From positions 1,114,001 to 1,178,000 of the forward strand of contig JACGCM010000655.1 of assembly GCA_014058105.1 (NCBI GenBank): a stretch of DNA of 64,000 nt. Reading direction: 5' to 3'. The position numbers and the translations under genes are program-made. The stretch is from Kingdonia uniflora (Eukaryota; Streptophyta; Magnoliopsida; Ranunculales; Circaeasteraceae). Shown piece after piece: positions 43,798 to 56,959 of the stretch. Below the pieces are notes generated by a model. That model ran no database searches. It was not told where the DNA came from and saw only the letters and a program-made list of their open reading frames with translations. Every line of letters begins with the position of its first letter. Within the stretch, counting starts at the first letter, position 1.

Positions 43798-45558
43798 TTT
43801 AGAGCTAATCCCTTCTAAGCATTTAGAGCTAATCCCTTCTAAGCATCAAGTAAGCCTTCTAAACTACTAGAGCTAAGGTGAGTATGAAGCCAGGTGTTTT
43901 TTTTCATTAGGATGAAGGAAAAAGAATAGCTACTGGCGGGCCAGATCAAGATCTCACCCTCCGTAGACGACGATAGCCACTCCAACGTTGATCCAAACCA
44001 ATAGGTCTTTTGTTGGCAGAAGAGACGAGAGACCGGACTTGCGTACGCTGAGACCAGATGGAATAATTGGTCCGTAGTCAGGTTCAAGCAAAAGTAAGGT
44101 AAGTTCAAGCAAAGATCAGGAGTTTTTGTTGCTAGGTTCAAGCAAAGATCAGGAGAGACATAGGAAGAGGGTTAATGAGATCGCCACACCCCACCCTGTT
44201 TTTTTAAGGCCAGATCAACAGGTTTCGGGTCGACTTGCGTACGTCGAATAGACGAGGAGGAGCGTTGTAGAGAGTAGAGAAGTCAGTCGTCCTAGAATGA
44301 ATCAGTCAAGTAGGTAAGATAGGAGCCAAAGGTTACCCGTAATGTATATTTTAAAAAAGTGGGTTAGGACTTGCGTACGTTTAAAAGGGTGTTAGGAGGT
44401 AGAGTTTTAAAGGCTAGCCTTTAAAATGGTGGTTAGTTTTGGCCTATCACGCTTAGTTGGTCAAGACAGAGTCCGGTATCCGGATCATCGGATGAAAAAC
44501 TGGAGAGAGAAAGCCTATGACGGTGGAAGTGGAAAAGAGACTACAGGTGAGGCCTACCCACAAGACCAGATGCCGTAGAAGACCCGTAGATGGTTTAAAA
44601 AGGAGCACTAGGACTATAGACCAGAGAGACCGGGAAGTTAGAAAAAGCCATATAGAAATAAGCCATAGATGAGACGTTCGGGAAATAAAGAAAAGGACCA
44701 GTAGTTATAGCATTGGAAGAATGGATTCGCTTGCTTTTCTGCTATCCTTAAATAGCCATTTCACTTATGCTTCTCTGCTATCCTGTCCAACTAGTGGCTT
44801 TGACTTGACCAACTCCTAACGTCCTGTCCAATCTAGCTGAGATGAAGAAATCGACATTGGGTGGTTGTGGTTAAGGATGCACTTCCAGGCTATGAGACAA
44901 GGAATGCTCCAAGAGCTCCTCAAAAACACACTCCTCTTCTCGCTCACCTATATTAGCGGTAATGTCTATGATGCCTAGGATCCTTGGCTTCTATTGGTGG
45001 CCGTAATGTATATTTTAGGCAACTAACTCCATCTTAGCTCTTTTTCACCGTACGCAAGTTGTTTAGGATCCTACTTGTTTTTAGATGATGGAACAGACGA
45101 TGGATAAGTAGTTTACTTACGTACGCGCAACTAGTAACCCACTTTTAAAAAATAGACATTACGGGTAACTCCACCTTCGGCTTTAAACTCGCACTTGCTA
45201 CTTTAAAAAGCGCTTCCTTTAACCCCTAGCTTTAGCAACTCGTAGTTTAGGATCCTACCGTGGTTTAGGATCCTTCTAAACTACGTGGTTTAGAAAGCTA
45301 CCTCCGTTTCCTAACTAGCCTTCGGCTACCTAACCCTAGCTCTACCTCCTTTCCTTCTTCTGATGGCCGTAATGTATATTTGTAGTTTAGGCAACTCGTA
45401 GTTTGTAGTTTGGATCCTACCTATTCTTTTGTAGCTTCTCTTTAGACAAATCCTACAGTGGATTATATGAAAGACAGTAGTTTGTAGTTTGGACACCCTA
45501 CAGTAGACTTACGTAGTTTAGGATCCTAGAAAAAAAAACAACTACCACTGTACGCAAG

Positions 45559-45638
45559 TCCAAAGACAAACCGATGGTGGCCTTGTGAGCTACTTGACTC
45601 CAAAGACAAACCGATGGTGGCCTTGTGAGCTACTTGAC
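45559..45638 (+). repeat. 40-bp perfect tandem duplication
   Basis: Two head-to-tail 40-base units begin TCCAAAGACAAACCGATGG and end GCTACTTGAC. The first copy abuts a GTACGCAAG module, the second does not, so the module either bounded the duplication or was there before it. Confidence 0.9.
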
Positions 45639-45976
45639 TCCTAGATTCCCTCTCTTATTTAACTCCTTTTAGCGCTAGCTCAGATTGAGCTTAGCTCTAA
45701 GGATCCTTGGTTTTTTCCATCGTCCTTTACCTCCGCAAGCTAGGATCCTTCTAAACTACTGCTTCTCTTCTTTTAAAACGCTAGGATCCTTCCGTTGATA
45801 TGTTGAAGTCGGCTACAAGGCACATGTCGTGTGACGATTTCATGTCTATGGCTCGCTTTCGTGTCTATGTGTGAGGATTTCATGTCTATAGGCATGTCTA
45901 TGGATAGCTTTCCGTGTCTATAGGTAGGTCATAATCCTCTCTTCTCTGTCCTCTTATTCCTTTTTTTGAATCGTCG

Positions 45977-46042
45977 GCAAAACCTTTGGCGCGTTCGTCT
46001 GCAAAACCTTTGGCGCGTTCGTCTGCAAAACCTTTGGCCACA
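45977..46042 (+). repeat. 24-bp tandem repeat, 2.7 copies
   Basis: The unit GCAAAACCTTTGGCG plus CGTTCGTCT occurs at 45977-46000, 46001-46024 and partly at 46025-46042. It is a multiple of three and gives repeated AKGFADER in a minus-strand frame, but that frame shows no other gene-like feature. Confidence 0.85.
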
Positions 46043-49000
46043 GAAGGGAAATGCTCATTTTGTACCACCCATATATGGCAGCGTCGGCTAGGAATGAACA
46101 AAGGAACTTACCCTATAACCAATGACTTTACCCGTGGTCTTCACGGTGGCATTCTTTTGGAGCAAGATTATTTTTTTAGGAGCGCTAGGAAACCCAACGC
46201 AAGGAGCACTAGGAAACCCAAGAAAGAGCGATAACTTAGGCTCGAAACCAGTCACCATCACTCCTAAACTACGAAGGAAAAGAGCTAACAATCGCTCCAA
46301 GCCAGCAGGCAAAAAAGAGACAGAGCACCAATGCAATGCCGGCAACAGCAAGACCAACTAGAGCTACTTTTTTGAAGAAAGAAAGACCAACTAGAGCTAC
46401 TTTTTTGAAGAAAGAAAGACCAGCTCAGGTCTTTGTACGTAGAAAAAAGCTCCCACTTGCGTACGTCGAAAGCTAATAGCTCCTATTTAGCAGTGTGTTG
46501 AAGAATAAGACCAGAACTAGAGCAGCAACAAGTTGAGAGCACCGGCTCATAGCTCGGTTCAGAAGAAAACAGGAAGACCCCATGTGACAATTGCGTGTCC
46601 ATAGGTAGATTAGGTAGGTTTCGTGTCTATGTGACAATTTCAAAACCAAAACACACAACTAGATAGGTTTTCTATGTCTATAGGTAGATAAGAATCCACG
46701 CTGTACTCCTATTCTCGCTCTGTCGTCTTAGGATCCTTCCTTGCGTTCAGTGGCTTAGCCGGGACTCGTTATGTAAGAACAAGGAAAAGACCTGAGGCGA
46801 TGGGTGAGGGGGGAAACCTTTGACCTCAAAAATACCACGCTGCGTGAACTCCGCTTTTCATTCTAAAAGGACCAACTCTCCTCTCCTCTTGCGTGTGCCC
46901 GGGTCTTTTAGAGGGGCCTCCCCTCTCTGTGATTTCGGGTGCGCAAAAGGCCCTCTTTCGGAGATTATGAAAAGACAGCTTTTCCGTCATTGTCCTCTAA
47001 ACTACGCCGTCACTGTACCCAATCCTTATGGCATTTCGTCATGAGAGAAGATGACTTCAAACCTAGCAACGAGAACCTCGCAAACTTTTCGGTCGTTGTG
47101 AGGTTACCGGAAAAAAATTCAAATTCGCTGCTGCAGCTAGTAGCTAAATGAGCTCTCTAACTACTTTCTGGGTAGCTCTTTTCTGTGTCTCTTCCTAATA
47201 GCGAGAACAAACCCTTGTTTCCAAGCTGCTCTTTTAAAGCACAAGGAACGTCAGGCATAGAACAAGTGCATAGATAAGTGCAAAGAAAGACCAGCAGTGT
47301 AACTTTGGCTGTTGAGGCCTAAACTACAGGCCGCGCATCCTTAACTACTGCTGGAAGATGTGGCGATTCCAATCCGCCTTTCTCACTAGTCCACCTCGAG
47401 AAGGGGGGATTCTTTAAGGTTTCTAGTTGCGGCACCCTCGCTCTTCCCCTTTTTTTGGCTGAGTCTTAAACTACTAGTCTCAACCTCTTTTTAAAGTAGT
47501 GAATGCGGGCCGTCTAAAAAAAAAACCTATATGCAGGCGCGTCCTTTTCTTCTGATTCTCAAAGGAACGAGGAAGATAAGTCCCGGCCCAAATTGCTTGC
47601 TGGGCACAGTGAAGGTGGGCCTAGCTAACCGTAGGCAGACCACAGTAGGACTAAGTAGCGCTAAAAAGGAGTCTAACCGCTGAAAGAAAGTCGAAAAAAA
47701 GCTATAGACCCACCAGTAGTGGGTCTATAGCTCTGGGTCAAAAGCAAAGAAAGAGACATAGGTCCTAGACTCAATCAAGACCCGACATGCAAGTAGGCAC
47801 TAAATGAAACCTTCACCTGATCTTGCTTCTTCTTTGATTCTTACGAACCACGTCGCGTCTGGCCTGTGGCTAAGGGGTAGTCGATAAAGACCGTCTGGGG
47901 AGGTGGGCCATTCTTCTTATAGCTGCCCCGCTCAGTCAATAAGATGAATCTGAGAACATCGCCAATGATGTCCGCGCGAACCTTTGGAGCGGTGTCATTA
48001 GGTTAGGCCCCAAAAGAGGGAAAAAAGCATAGTAGCCTACTGTAAAAAAGCGACGCAATGCTAGTAGTTTATGCCTATGTAGGGGGTGTGTTTTGGGGCC
48101 TTGCTTTTAAAAGTGCTTCCAAACTACAAACTACAACTACCTGAGCCAGTTTCAAACTCCATGAAGGGCTAGAGCCCTTTCTAAAACACAGGCTAGTGAG
48201 TTCTTGTTTTTTAGTAGGGTGCACACCACACCTATGGGGGCCTTTTCTCAAGGTAAGCACCTTTGCTCAAAGCTTGTCGCTACTAGCGTCAGTGCCAAAA
48301 ACACACCACTGGAGCCATCTTTAAGAAGGACTTGCGTACGTTTAAAAGAGTCGGAGCGATGTCGCGCATCTAAGCTCAAAAACACACTCATAACGCCCTT
48401 TTTAAAGCTATGGAACCTCGGGGCTTTAAAAATATACCTCGGGGCGAAACAAAGGGTTTATTGCTGGGTCAGGTCTGGGTCTAGAGACCCGCGCCTATAC
48501 ATTAGAGGGAAAAGCCCAGTTGGTGGTTTGGGCCCAGCAAGAAAGAAAGAAAACGCGCTAGGTATGTGCTGCCAGAGTGAAATAAGAGTCTGGAGCAAGA
48601 CAAGCAGATTGAGCCAGCGTACTAGAGTTAGCGTCCTTTTAAAGGGTTTAAAAGAGACGATGGAACAAATTAGAAGCCGGAGTTTAGTAGCCTTTAAAAG
48701 AAGGCAGTTTGGAGACGGTGGAAAAAATGAGAACTTGCGTACGTTTAAAAAGAGTTGAAGCCATTTTTTAACAAGCTTTTGAACCTAGAGTTTAAAAGAG
48801 TCGGAGCTATGTTGCTAATCCCTAAAGAAATTCCATTCGGTCGCGAGGATCCACGCAAATTTCGCGCTTCTTCATTGGAACTCTTAAACGATAGCGCAAA
48901 AAGCGATTGAGTCATTTCCCCACAGCTTGACATTTTTCTTTAGCAACATAGTTCTAAAGACCTCGGTGATTTCGGCCGATCTCGGAGACTATTGGCCAGT

Positions 49001-49063
49001 AGTTAGGGGCGCGATTTAGCAACTAGGTCTTTCATTCATGGCAGATCCAGAGGCGATCATGGA

Positions 49064-49146
49064 CAAAGAGAGAAATGCTTACCGATGTTGAGCAAGGAGA
49101 TGGGCAAAGAGAGAAATGCTTACCGATGTTGAGCAATGAGATGGGC
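49064..49146 (+). repeat. 41-bp direct duplication
   Basis: Two units begin CAAAGAGAGAAATGCTTACC and end GATGGG. They differ by one base (CAAGGAG against CAATGAG). No gene overlaps. Confidence 0.85.
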
Positions 49147-52100
49147 GAGATAGGCCTGGTCAGTTAGAGATGCTTCGAATCAACGAGATCGGGCATCTGG
49201 AGTTGTGCCGGATGAGTCTCACTCCCGTCATCTTTTCTTAACACAGGTCTTTGGCACCGAAGATCCTCCAAATGTTTGGACTACGGACTCTATGACGCTT
49301 CTGAAAAAGATGCCGAGATCTTGAGAATAGCTTTGGAAGCAGAGGACCACAACACTATAGCTATAGGAGACGAATCGCACTCAGAACTTGCGTACGCAGA
49401 GATGGGCTAAACGCAGAACCAGACGTTGGTTTTAAAAGGCGAGGGAGTGTGCTTTTAAGCAGCGTAGTTTTGGAGGTCTTGTCTAAAAAGACTAAAAGTA
49501 GTAGGAGCATTGTAGTTTAGAGCGTACGCAAGTTTTCAAAAAAAGCCTTAGTAGTTTAGAGCATTAAAGAGTAGCCACTGAAGTAGGAGGTAGCCGAACT
49601 TGCGTACGGTGTTATCTACTAAGAAGCCGCTAGTGTGTTGCTTCAGCCATTAGGAGCTGTCAGCAGCTTAGAGAGCGAAGTTGCTAAAGCTAGTTTAAAA
49701 GAGCGTAGTTTAGGAGTAAATAGAGGATCCTTAAAGAATCTGTTAGAGGTGGACACCGGAGGTCGACGAGTTGAAGACGTAGTGGTAATGTATATAGAAG
49801 CAAGAATAGGTTCTGTGTGTTTTAGAGCTAATAGAGAGAAAAGGTAGCTTTCTAAACCACGTAGTTATGGCTAAAGACAGAAAACAAAAGACAGAAAGAA
49901 GACAGGCACTCGAGAGAAGATGTCCTCGTTTCCCCGTACGCAAGTTTCAGAACAGAAGAAAAGAAGCTTAGGTCGTTGATGCCGGCTCAAGAGATCGGGG
50001 AACAAGCGTAGGATTTTAAACAAGTTTAAAAACAAGGCCGGGTTTTTTAAAAAGATCGGAGTCATTCATAGCGGTCCGCAACACACTCCTAACCACTAGA
50101 GACAAATATAGAGACAAAACCACTGCTAACCCTTTTTTAAAGTGGGTAACCCACCCTGTGGGGAGAAAGCGCTTCTACCTACATCTCCTTCCTCTCGCTA
50201 CGCTACAACACACCCTTTTTTTTCGCAGAAGTTCAAGGATCCTTGCCCAATCAAAAGGGGAGGGGTACGTCCGCCTAAGGATCCCACTCTGTGTTTTGGA
50301 CCAGCTACCAAGGATCCTCATGACTTTGGGGAATGTCTCACCGTAGTTTAGGATCCTACTTAGCGCATATGACTCTGACCTCTAGGGTACCGAAGCTACT
50401 TGCTGCTTTTGACTCGGGTGTAGTCTTTGACTAGCCGAAGCCTAACTGTTGCCTATACCCTCAACGCGTGGCTATACTTCAAGGTTGAATCTCGGGTAAG
50501 AGTTTCATCTATGCCTCTATTCCCTGCTCTCGCACTTCTTCGGAGACAACTGGAGCCTGCTGGCTAAGCCATTAGCGAGCGTCCTTTTTTTTAGGAAACT
50601 ACTTGTGCGAAGAAAGAAAGAAAGATCCCTTTACGTAGAGTAAGTGCGAGAAGGAAGGACCTAATCGGATAAGAGACTAAGCGTAAGTGACCACTGCTTC
50701 CGCGGCTATGCAGGGAGTTATAGTCTTTGCAAGAGATTGATTAGCAAGAGAAAAATACGGCTCCAAAAAAGCAATAATAGTGAAAAGAGGATGATGACTA
50801 ACAACTCGACTTAAGTAAGACCTTCTGAAGGACCCATAGCCAACGCACCAGCACACCCCTTTTTAAGGCGTAAGACCTTCTGAAGGACCCCCCTTTTAAA
50901 CCCGCTTCTAATCTGAGGTCGAAAGCGGAATGGTGTAAGAAAGGACCTGTAGTTGTATTGGTTTAGTCATCATCTTTAGCTAACCCTAAAACACACTCAA
51001 GGATCCTACCTAGGATCCTTCTAAACTACGTGGTTTAGAAAGCTTCCTTCTTCTTGCTGGGCCAGAAGGAGTGCAATAAGTCTCTCATAACTATACATAG
51101 GTGTCAGCCGAGAGGCGAAGGAGTAGAACTATCGCAAGGACAGCAGAGGGGCCGAGAGGCGAAGGAGTAGAACCTTAGTGCACTCACGCCTATTTCCCTT
51201 TCAAAATAGCCTACTTCCCTTTCTTAGTGCACTCACGCCCACTTCCCCTTCAAAAACCGCCTACTTCCCTTTCAAAATAGCCTACGGAGGCCAAGAGAGA
51301 TGCTATGATTAGACTAGCGTAGCAACCAGTGATCCCCAAGGTTTCATCCGAACTTGCGTACGGTGTCAGTAGTTAGAGAGCGCGGGCACCTCTAAAGGCT
51401 GTAGAAGATAGCGCAGGCACCTCCAGGTGGTCGGACGTCCGTAGAAGATAGCGCAGGCACCTCCAGGTGATTGGACGTCCGTAGAGGAAGCGAGACCAAC
51501 TCAAAACTGCAGTCTTATCCTAAATATACATTACGCCGAGTAGTTTAGAAGGCGCCTACAGACTGCCGCTCCAACACACCACTTGATCATGACTCTAATC
51601 TACCCTCTCCTACCTAGTAGAGACTTTACTCTTCGGCCACTACATGGGGTCAAGAAGAAGCTCCAATGTCTCCTCCTTCCCAAACACTGGGAAGAGATAG
51701 ACGAGAATGAGATCCCGCGTGATAGATGTACAAAGACACTATAAGTCAACGCTTTGAACGACGTTTGCCTTTTACCCATCTCGTCCATTGTGCGTAGTTT
51801 AGGGCGCGCTTCCTTCCTTAGAGCTCGTGCGTCCTAAACTACGAGCCTTCAGCCCCACTTTTTGCCGCCCCTAAAATAGCCGTACCCTACCCCCCCTTGA
51901 ATAGCTGTAACCTATAGACACCATAGCCGTACCCTAACGGCTTAAGACACCTTAGACGCCTATAGGTAGGGAAGTCTCATACGGATCTCTCTATGCCTGC
52001 GCCTGTCTCATATGAATTTATCTATTCCTGCGCGTGTCTCACATATGGATCTCTCTACTCCCGCACGTTGTAAAGGTGCCGGTAGTGTGCTGCCGCAGAG

Positions 52101-52209
52101 GCAACTTAACTCCACTTCGTCGCCCAAGCCTGGTAGTGGTCTTGAGGCCCCAAAGCTAAGACCAACTTTACTCTGGCCTACCTCACTTCGATCTTGAGGT
52201 TGTAGATCC

Positions 52210-52334
52210 ACCCAGTTTTTAACACTAGTTGTCACTGCTCTGTCGTCGCTAGTTGTTGCACTTGAGGTCGTCGATCCACACACCCAGTTTTTAACACTAG
52301 TTGTGTCACTGCTCTGTCGTCGCTAGTTGTTGCA
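52210..52334 (+). repeat. 51- to 53-bp direct duplication just 3' of trnH
   Basis: Copies at 52210-52260 and 52282-52334 begin ACCCAGTTTTTAACACTAGT and end GCTAGTTGTTGCA, with a 2-base GT indel in the second. The block ends about 15 bases from the 3' end of the minus-strand trnH, so it may lie in the tRNA's 3' trailer. Confidence 0.85.
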
Positions 52335-52348
52335 GTCGTTTTGTTCTC

Positions 52349-52423
52349 GGGCGAATGGCGGGGATTGAACCCGCGCGTGGTGGATTCACAATCCACTGCC
52401 TTGCCACTTGGCTACATCCACCC
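52349..52423 (-). tRNA. trnH-GUG: tRNA-His (GUG), chloroplast type
   Basis: On the minus strand the sequence folds as a complete cloverleaf. The acceptor arm is GGTGGAT with ATTCGCC. The D arm GCC/GGC has a 9-base loop. The anticodon stem is GTGGA/TCCAC around TTGTGAA (anticodon GTG). The T stem is GCGGG/CCCGC around TTCAATC. The G at 52423 can serve as the extra G-1 typical of tRNA-His, facing C at 52349. The wording AGCCAAGTGG...GGCAGTGGATTGTGAATCCACCA matches plastid trnH-GUG, so this is a plastid-derived gene as in many plant mitochondria. The D loop is about two bases shorter than the plastid form. No mismatch is visible in the stems beyond G-U pairs. It is probably functional. Confidence 0.92.
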
Positions 52424-52620
52424 CTAACAACTCCTTCCGTCCTATTTCTGAGCCGTGAACGCGTAGCGCTGATTGGAGCAGGGAGAAGACGACGTCGCCG
52501 CTCCGACCGCTACATAGATTCCACCAAGTAGTTTAGAGGTGCTGTTTTTTTAGGTTGCCTAAGCTCGCAACTCATATAGAGCCGTTTTTTAAAACTGAAA
52601 AAAAAAACTAAACGTTTAGG

Positions 52621-52653
52621 GCTTGCGCAAGCTTGCGCAAGCTTGCGCAAGCT
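52621..52653 (+). repeat. Triple palindromic GCTTGCGCAA array
   Basis: GCTTGCGCAA is repeated three times followed by GCT. Each unit contains the perfect palindrome AGCTTGCGCAAGCT. It is bounded upstream by the palindrome CTAAACGTTTAG and downstream by TTTAAAAGG, another member of the module vocabulary. An equal array lies at 54808-54840. Confidence 0.9.
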
Positions 52654-54807
52654 TTAAAAGGATTTATCTAAACTTGCGTACGAAAAGAGTAAAGGAAGAG
52701 CAAGAAATAATGCGTCAGATATAGTTAGTCAGCAACTAGCGGCCAGACCTTGAATCTAGCCACACCTTGACTCTAGCCACACCTTGACTCTATATATAGA
52801 TATTCGCTCTTATCCGTAGTGCCCTATTCACGTAAGGCTAGCTAGCCAACTTAAAAACTCTGCCCTCTAAACTACAAACTACTTTTTTAGCACACCCCCG
52901 GGACGGTGGATAAGAGTAGTTTAGAAAGCAGATGGCACTGACGCTCTCCGGAGAAGGTAAGGTAAGACGGATAAGGGTAGTTGTAGTTTAGGAGCGGGTC
53001 GCTTGCTAAAAAAAACTCTGCCTCTAAACTACAGCACAACTTAGGCTAACTAAGACTCTACTCCATTGAGACTTGTCTGAAAGGATTCTTCTCCGTACGC
53101 AAGTCGTCCTTTTCTTTTTCTTCCCGATTCATAGGGCCAGGGCCTTGTGGCTCGACTAAGACCTTGGCTATGGTCATCTTGCTCCAAAGAAAAGGGTCAA
53201 CTGCTTCTAAACTACAGCGTCATAGGCTCCCTTTTCTTTCTGGCCTGGCCTACCCTTTTCTTTTTTTGGGCTATAGAGCGATTCCCCCAAAAGCTTTCTT
53301 TAGTGGTAATGCCTATCAGGAGCTGTTTTTTGTAGTTTAGAAGGTCGATCAAGAGTTTGCTACCAAGGCGCTCACAAGAGTTTGCTACCAAGGCGCTCAG
53401 TAGAATGAGACATCCAAAAAAAAGCGAAGAGGGGCTCTCTAACTACTCTCTCTTATAGCTTCTGCTTCTAAACTACAGCAACCAAGAGGCCAGGGCGACA
53501 AGAGAATAGCACCTGCTGTATGAGAAAGAATCGCCCTTTTTTTGAGGGAGTCTGGATAGAAGACCAACACTCTCGTCTCGTTCAAACTAAAGTTCGAATA
53601 AAGTAGGCATGCATCTTCACGGACGCTTTGTCCTGGACCTTTTCCCTTTTTTTAGGCTCTCCGTAATGTCTATTTTGTCCTAGGCCTTTTCTTTTTCTCG
53701 CCACTATTATAGGCTCTCTTCAGCACACCGCTAGGCTCTCCAAAACTACGGACCATAGCAACCCCAAAACGAACAACCTTTAGGGACGGGACGGGAACTC
53801 CGTACGCAAGTCTGAACTTGCGTACGAAGATAATGACGCGCTGCTTGAACCATGTGGGAACTCTAAGGACTGAGCTTCATCCGGAGCATAGGTACGCTCC
53901 TCTTTCGGGGATGCGCGCTCTCCCAGGACTTGCGTACGAAGAAAGGAAAGGAACCCACCCTATAGAATCTCCCCCTAACTACTTTTTAGCAGAGGTGCTT
54001 GCAGCTATTCAGTAAAAATATACATTACGGGGAAAGAACTAGATCTCAGCCAGCGAACTCATGATCCGGCTGGAATCTCATGGAGTTGGTGGGGGCATCA
54101 AGAAAAAGCGTACACCGAACCCGAGTGAAGAAAGGTAGCCGAGGGTGTTATTCAAAAAAAAGACGATCTCTCCAACACACTCCTTTTCCCTCCGTACGCA
54201 AGTTTTTATCATTTTCGATAGTCATACCAGTGAATAGGAGGAGACGCGGAGTTTCCTAATTCAAGAGGTGGAATCACGGTAGTTAAGAATAGGAGCGTAG
54301 TTGTAGTTTAGGAGTCGTCTAAACTACTGGCTCCTGCTCTTTTCTTTTGTCTGGAGAAAGATGCTTGGCTCCCTAGTAGGGCGATCCAACTCGGAAGGAA
54401 TGGAGACCTAAAACACAGCGCGCTATAGACATCACCTCTACGCAACGTAATAAAGGCACGTCAGTGAAAGCCTAAAAAAAACAGCTGTATGCCCACGTGA
54501 CTACTAGGCCGGATTAAAGAATAGAAAGAGTATTAAAGAGCATTAAAGAGCATTAAAGAGTATTAAAGAGCATTAAAGAAAAGAGGACTGACGCCACTAA
54601 GCTCTCTTTCCCATCCGCCAGTGGGTTCTTCTTTCCTCTACCTCGTCTTCTATTAACCCTTTTTAACTCCTTCTATATACATTACAATTCACTATTCTTT
54701 TAGTCCACCTCCAACAGAAAAGAGTTCTAACTCTTTTCTTTAATTGCTTATTAAGGCTACAACACACTCCTTGCTTTTTAAACCACACCTCTAAACTACT
54801 CTTTAAG

Positions 54808-54840
54808 GCTTGCGCAAGCTTGCGCAAGCTTGCGCAAGCT
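54808..54840 (+). repeat. Second triple palindromic GCTTGCGCAA array
   Basis: This has the same three-unit structure as the array at 52621-52653, but between AAG and CTCTAAACTAC modules. Single copies (GGCTTGCGCAAGCTC or similar) occur near 14528, 42538 and 55030. At 42538 the single unit occupies the place held by the longer TTTTTTTGAAAACTTGCGTACG string in sister copies. Confidence 0.9.
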
Positions 54841-56959
54841 CTAAACTACTAATGCTCTTTAATACTTGAAAGGCTTTTTAAACTCCTAACTCGCCCGCGT
54901 GAAAGAAAGATTTGAGGACCACTTACGTACGCAGAAGAAGGTAGCTTTCTAAACCACGTAGTTATGGCTTAGAAGGATCCTAAACTACGGTTCTGTGTTT
55001 TTTTTGTGGAAAAAAGGCGGAAGTAGTTTAGAGCTTGCGCAAGCCCTAACAGATATTTTTTTTTAGCTCTAAAAAGGAAGTTAAATAAGAGTTAAGAGAA
55101 GAAGGTGGAAATGCTGTTATATATAAGGAATAAGGAGGTGTGGTTGAGCTCAAACTAAACTACCATGGGTTACCGTACGCAAGTTTCAAAAAACGCAGAG
55201 GTGGGAGGCCTATCATCCTTTCCGCTCCCCTTTTTTTCATAGGGAGACTGACCAGTAGTTACAGTACGCTATTCTATTTCTTTTCCTTTCTTTAGACAAA
55301 GGGTGCTTTGCCCAAAAGCGCGAGTAGTGTGCTGCTGATAGTGACTAGGGACACTGTGGTAAAGATGTCTGTCTATAGGTGGACCGGCCAAAAGCTAGGA
55401 CTCTCTCCTTTTTCATAGTGGGTTGGCTTTGTCTATGGGGTCTGATGTTGGCGAATCTTTCGTTAAAGCCTTTAGCATTGCATTGTCTTTGCCTATTTTT
55501 TTCTTCGGCATAGTGGCCCCGAAGACAGACGCAAAAGAGAAGAAATCCAACCGGCGGCTTCACTCACAAGGATCCTTAACTACGGATAGGCCTCTTTCGC
55601 CCCTAACTACTCTCACCAGCATTTCCACGTTGTCTCGACTCATCCATATACCACTTTCATTGCATGCGCTGGATCTTACCCCAAAAAAAGAGGAAGAGGG
55701 CCTACCTCCCACCTAGGCTCACGTAGTTTGTAGTTTGGATCCTTCCTGTTTTTTTTTTAGACGACCTTGCTTTCTAAACTACCGTACGCAAGTTCTTTTC
55801 TTTCTGTCACTATTCTTTGTTTTTTAACTGGCCCCTTCCAACTCAATCAAGATGACTGATTTCGCTCCAAACTACGCGGAAAAGGGGTTATAGCGCCAGA
55901 TTTGGTCTTACTCAAAAAAAAAGGCGCGCCTCTAGTCTTGCTTGCACTTTCTTTCTCTCTTTACTCGAGTTGGGTAGTCCTACCTACGTTTATTCCACAG
56001 CTTCAACTACGGGTCTTTTAAAACATCACCTCTCTTTATCCTTGACTAAGCTACCCTAAAAGGAGGAAGCTATTTCTATCCTTGACTAAGCTACCCTAAA
56101 AGGACATGGAAGGCCCCACTCCTGTTATCATCCACAATAAGGACCAAGTACGCACCCCTTCTCTCTCCCTTCCAGTCGAGTCCTTGGTCCTTTTCTCCGT
56201 ACGCAAGTTACCCGTTAAGTTCAGGTGCGCATCGCTGACTTCTAGGCTTGTGGTGTTTTTTTTTTAGACTTGCTTTCTTTGCATTGGAAAAGAAGCCGGG
56301 TTGGTAAAGAAGCTTGGTAGGTGTCTAGCGGTCCTCTGTCCTTTCCCTTTTTCCTTCATGGGCTTTAAGCTTCAGTAGGGTTTCCCTCTTTTTATCCATC
56401 GTCTCTTTTCGTACGCAAGTTTAGTGGGTCTCGTGTCCAAACTACAAACTACTAAAGCCCTTTTCATAGGCATTCTTCCTCTGTTCCGGCGAGCTTCATA
56501 GGAGCGCTAGACTATAGATCTTCGCTTCAAGAGTCGCTTCGTCGTACGCAAGTCCGGCAACACACTCCTTTTAAAGCTATAGAGAGTGGAATGAGTTGAT
56601 AGATTATCTGGTTGTGACTGAATAAACTCCTAAACTACCAAAAGCCTACAGCAGGTAGCCGTACGCAAGTTTCAAGTGGCACAGAGGTATTTTCCTCTAG
56701 CTTTTAGCATCATCTAGGTAGGATCCTAAACTACGAGTTGCTAAAGCTATGATAGACAATGGAGTGTGCTTCACTTGCGTACGACGAAAAGGAGGAAAGA
56801 TTTCACGGCATTTTGACTGGGGATTTGTCCTGGATTCGCTTTAGCACACTCTTGGATTCGCTTTCTATAGGCATTTAGGTCTGGCTATAGGGTTTCGTGC
56901 CTGGCTCTCTTCTTTTCCCGAATAGGTAGCATAGAACGTACGTACCAATGGGTAGAGGC

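Larger units (their letters stand above)
30310..52348. other. Long repeat-rich spacer between nad7 and trnH
   Basis: I recognise no gene in these 22 kb. Open frames are short, overlapping and without known motifs. One example at 48204-48758 runs through ACTTGCGTACG and GTAGTTTAG modules. The stretch holds several tandem duplications (listed separately), permuted inverted blocks near 43350-43797, a hairpin-bearing unique tract near 35510-35770, and dispersed modules throughout, densest at about 40400-45700. Confidence 0.7.
52424..56959. other. Spacer between trnH and the trnP relic
   Basis: No gene recognised. The stretch holds a triple TTGCGCAAGC array near its start and another at 54808-54840. 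It also has an AGCATTAAAGAGTATTAAAG simple array near 54530-54590, several TTTTTTT runs and ACTTGCGTACG modules (near 52675, 53095, 53800-53827, 53927, 54194, 55174, 55782, 56411 and 56662). Open frames are short and unremarkable. Confidence 0.7.

Noticed and set aside
46820..47151. Overlapping frames with less repeat content, possible foreign or nuclear fragment
   Set aside because: No known motif, and two overlapping frames compete equally. A database search would be needed.
48204..48758. 184-codon plus-strand open frame, the longest in the window
   Set aside because: It runs through ACTTGCGTACG and TTTAAAAGAG modules, has no recognisable domain or membrane pattern, and is overlapped by frames on the other strand. 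I treat it as chance.
48745..48933. Short minus-strand frame considered as a ribosomal-protein fragment
   Set aside because: I compared it in mind with plant mitochondrial ribosomal-protein, atp and nad genes and found no convincing match.
52301..52531. 76-codon open frame reading MAGIEPARGGFTIHC
   Set aside because: The apparent peptide is translation across the antisense of trnH-GUG.
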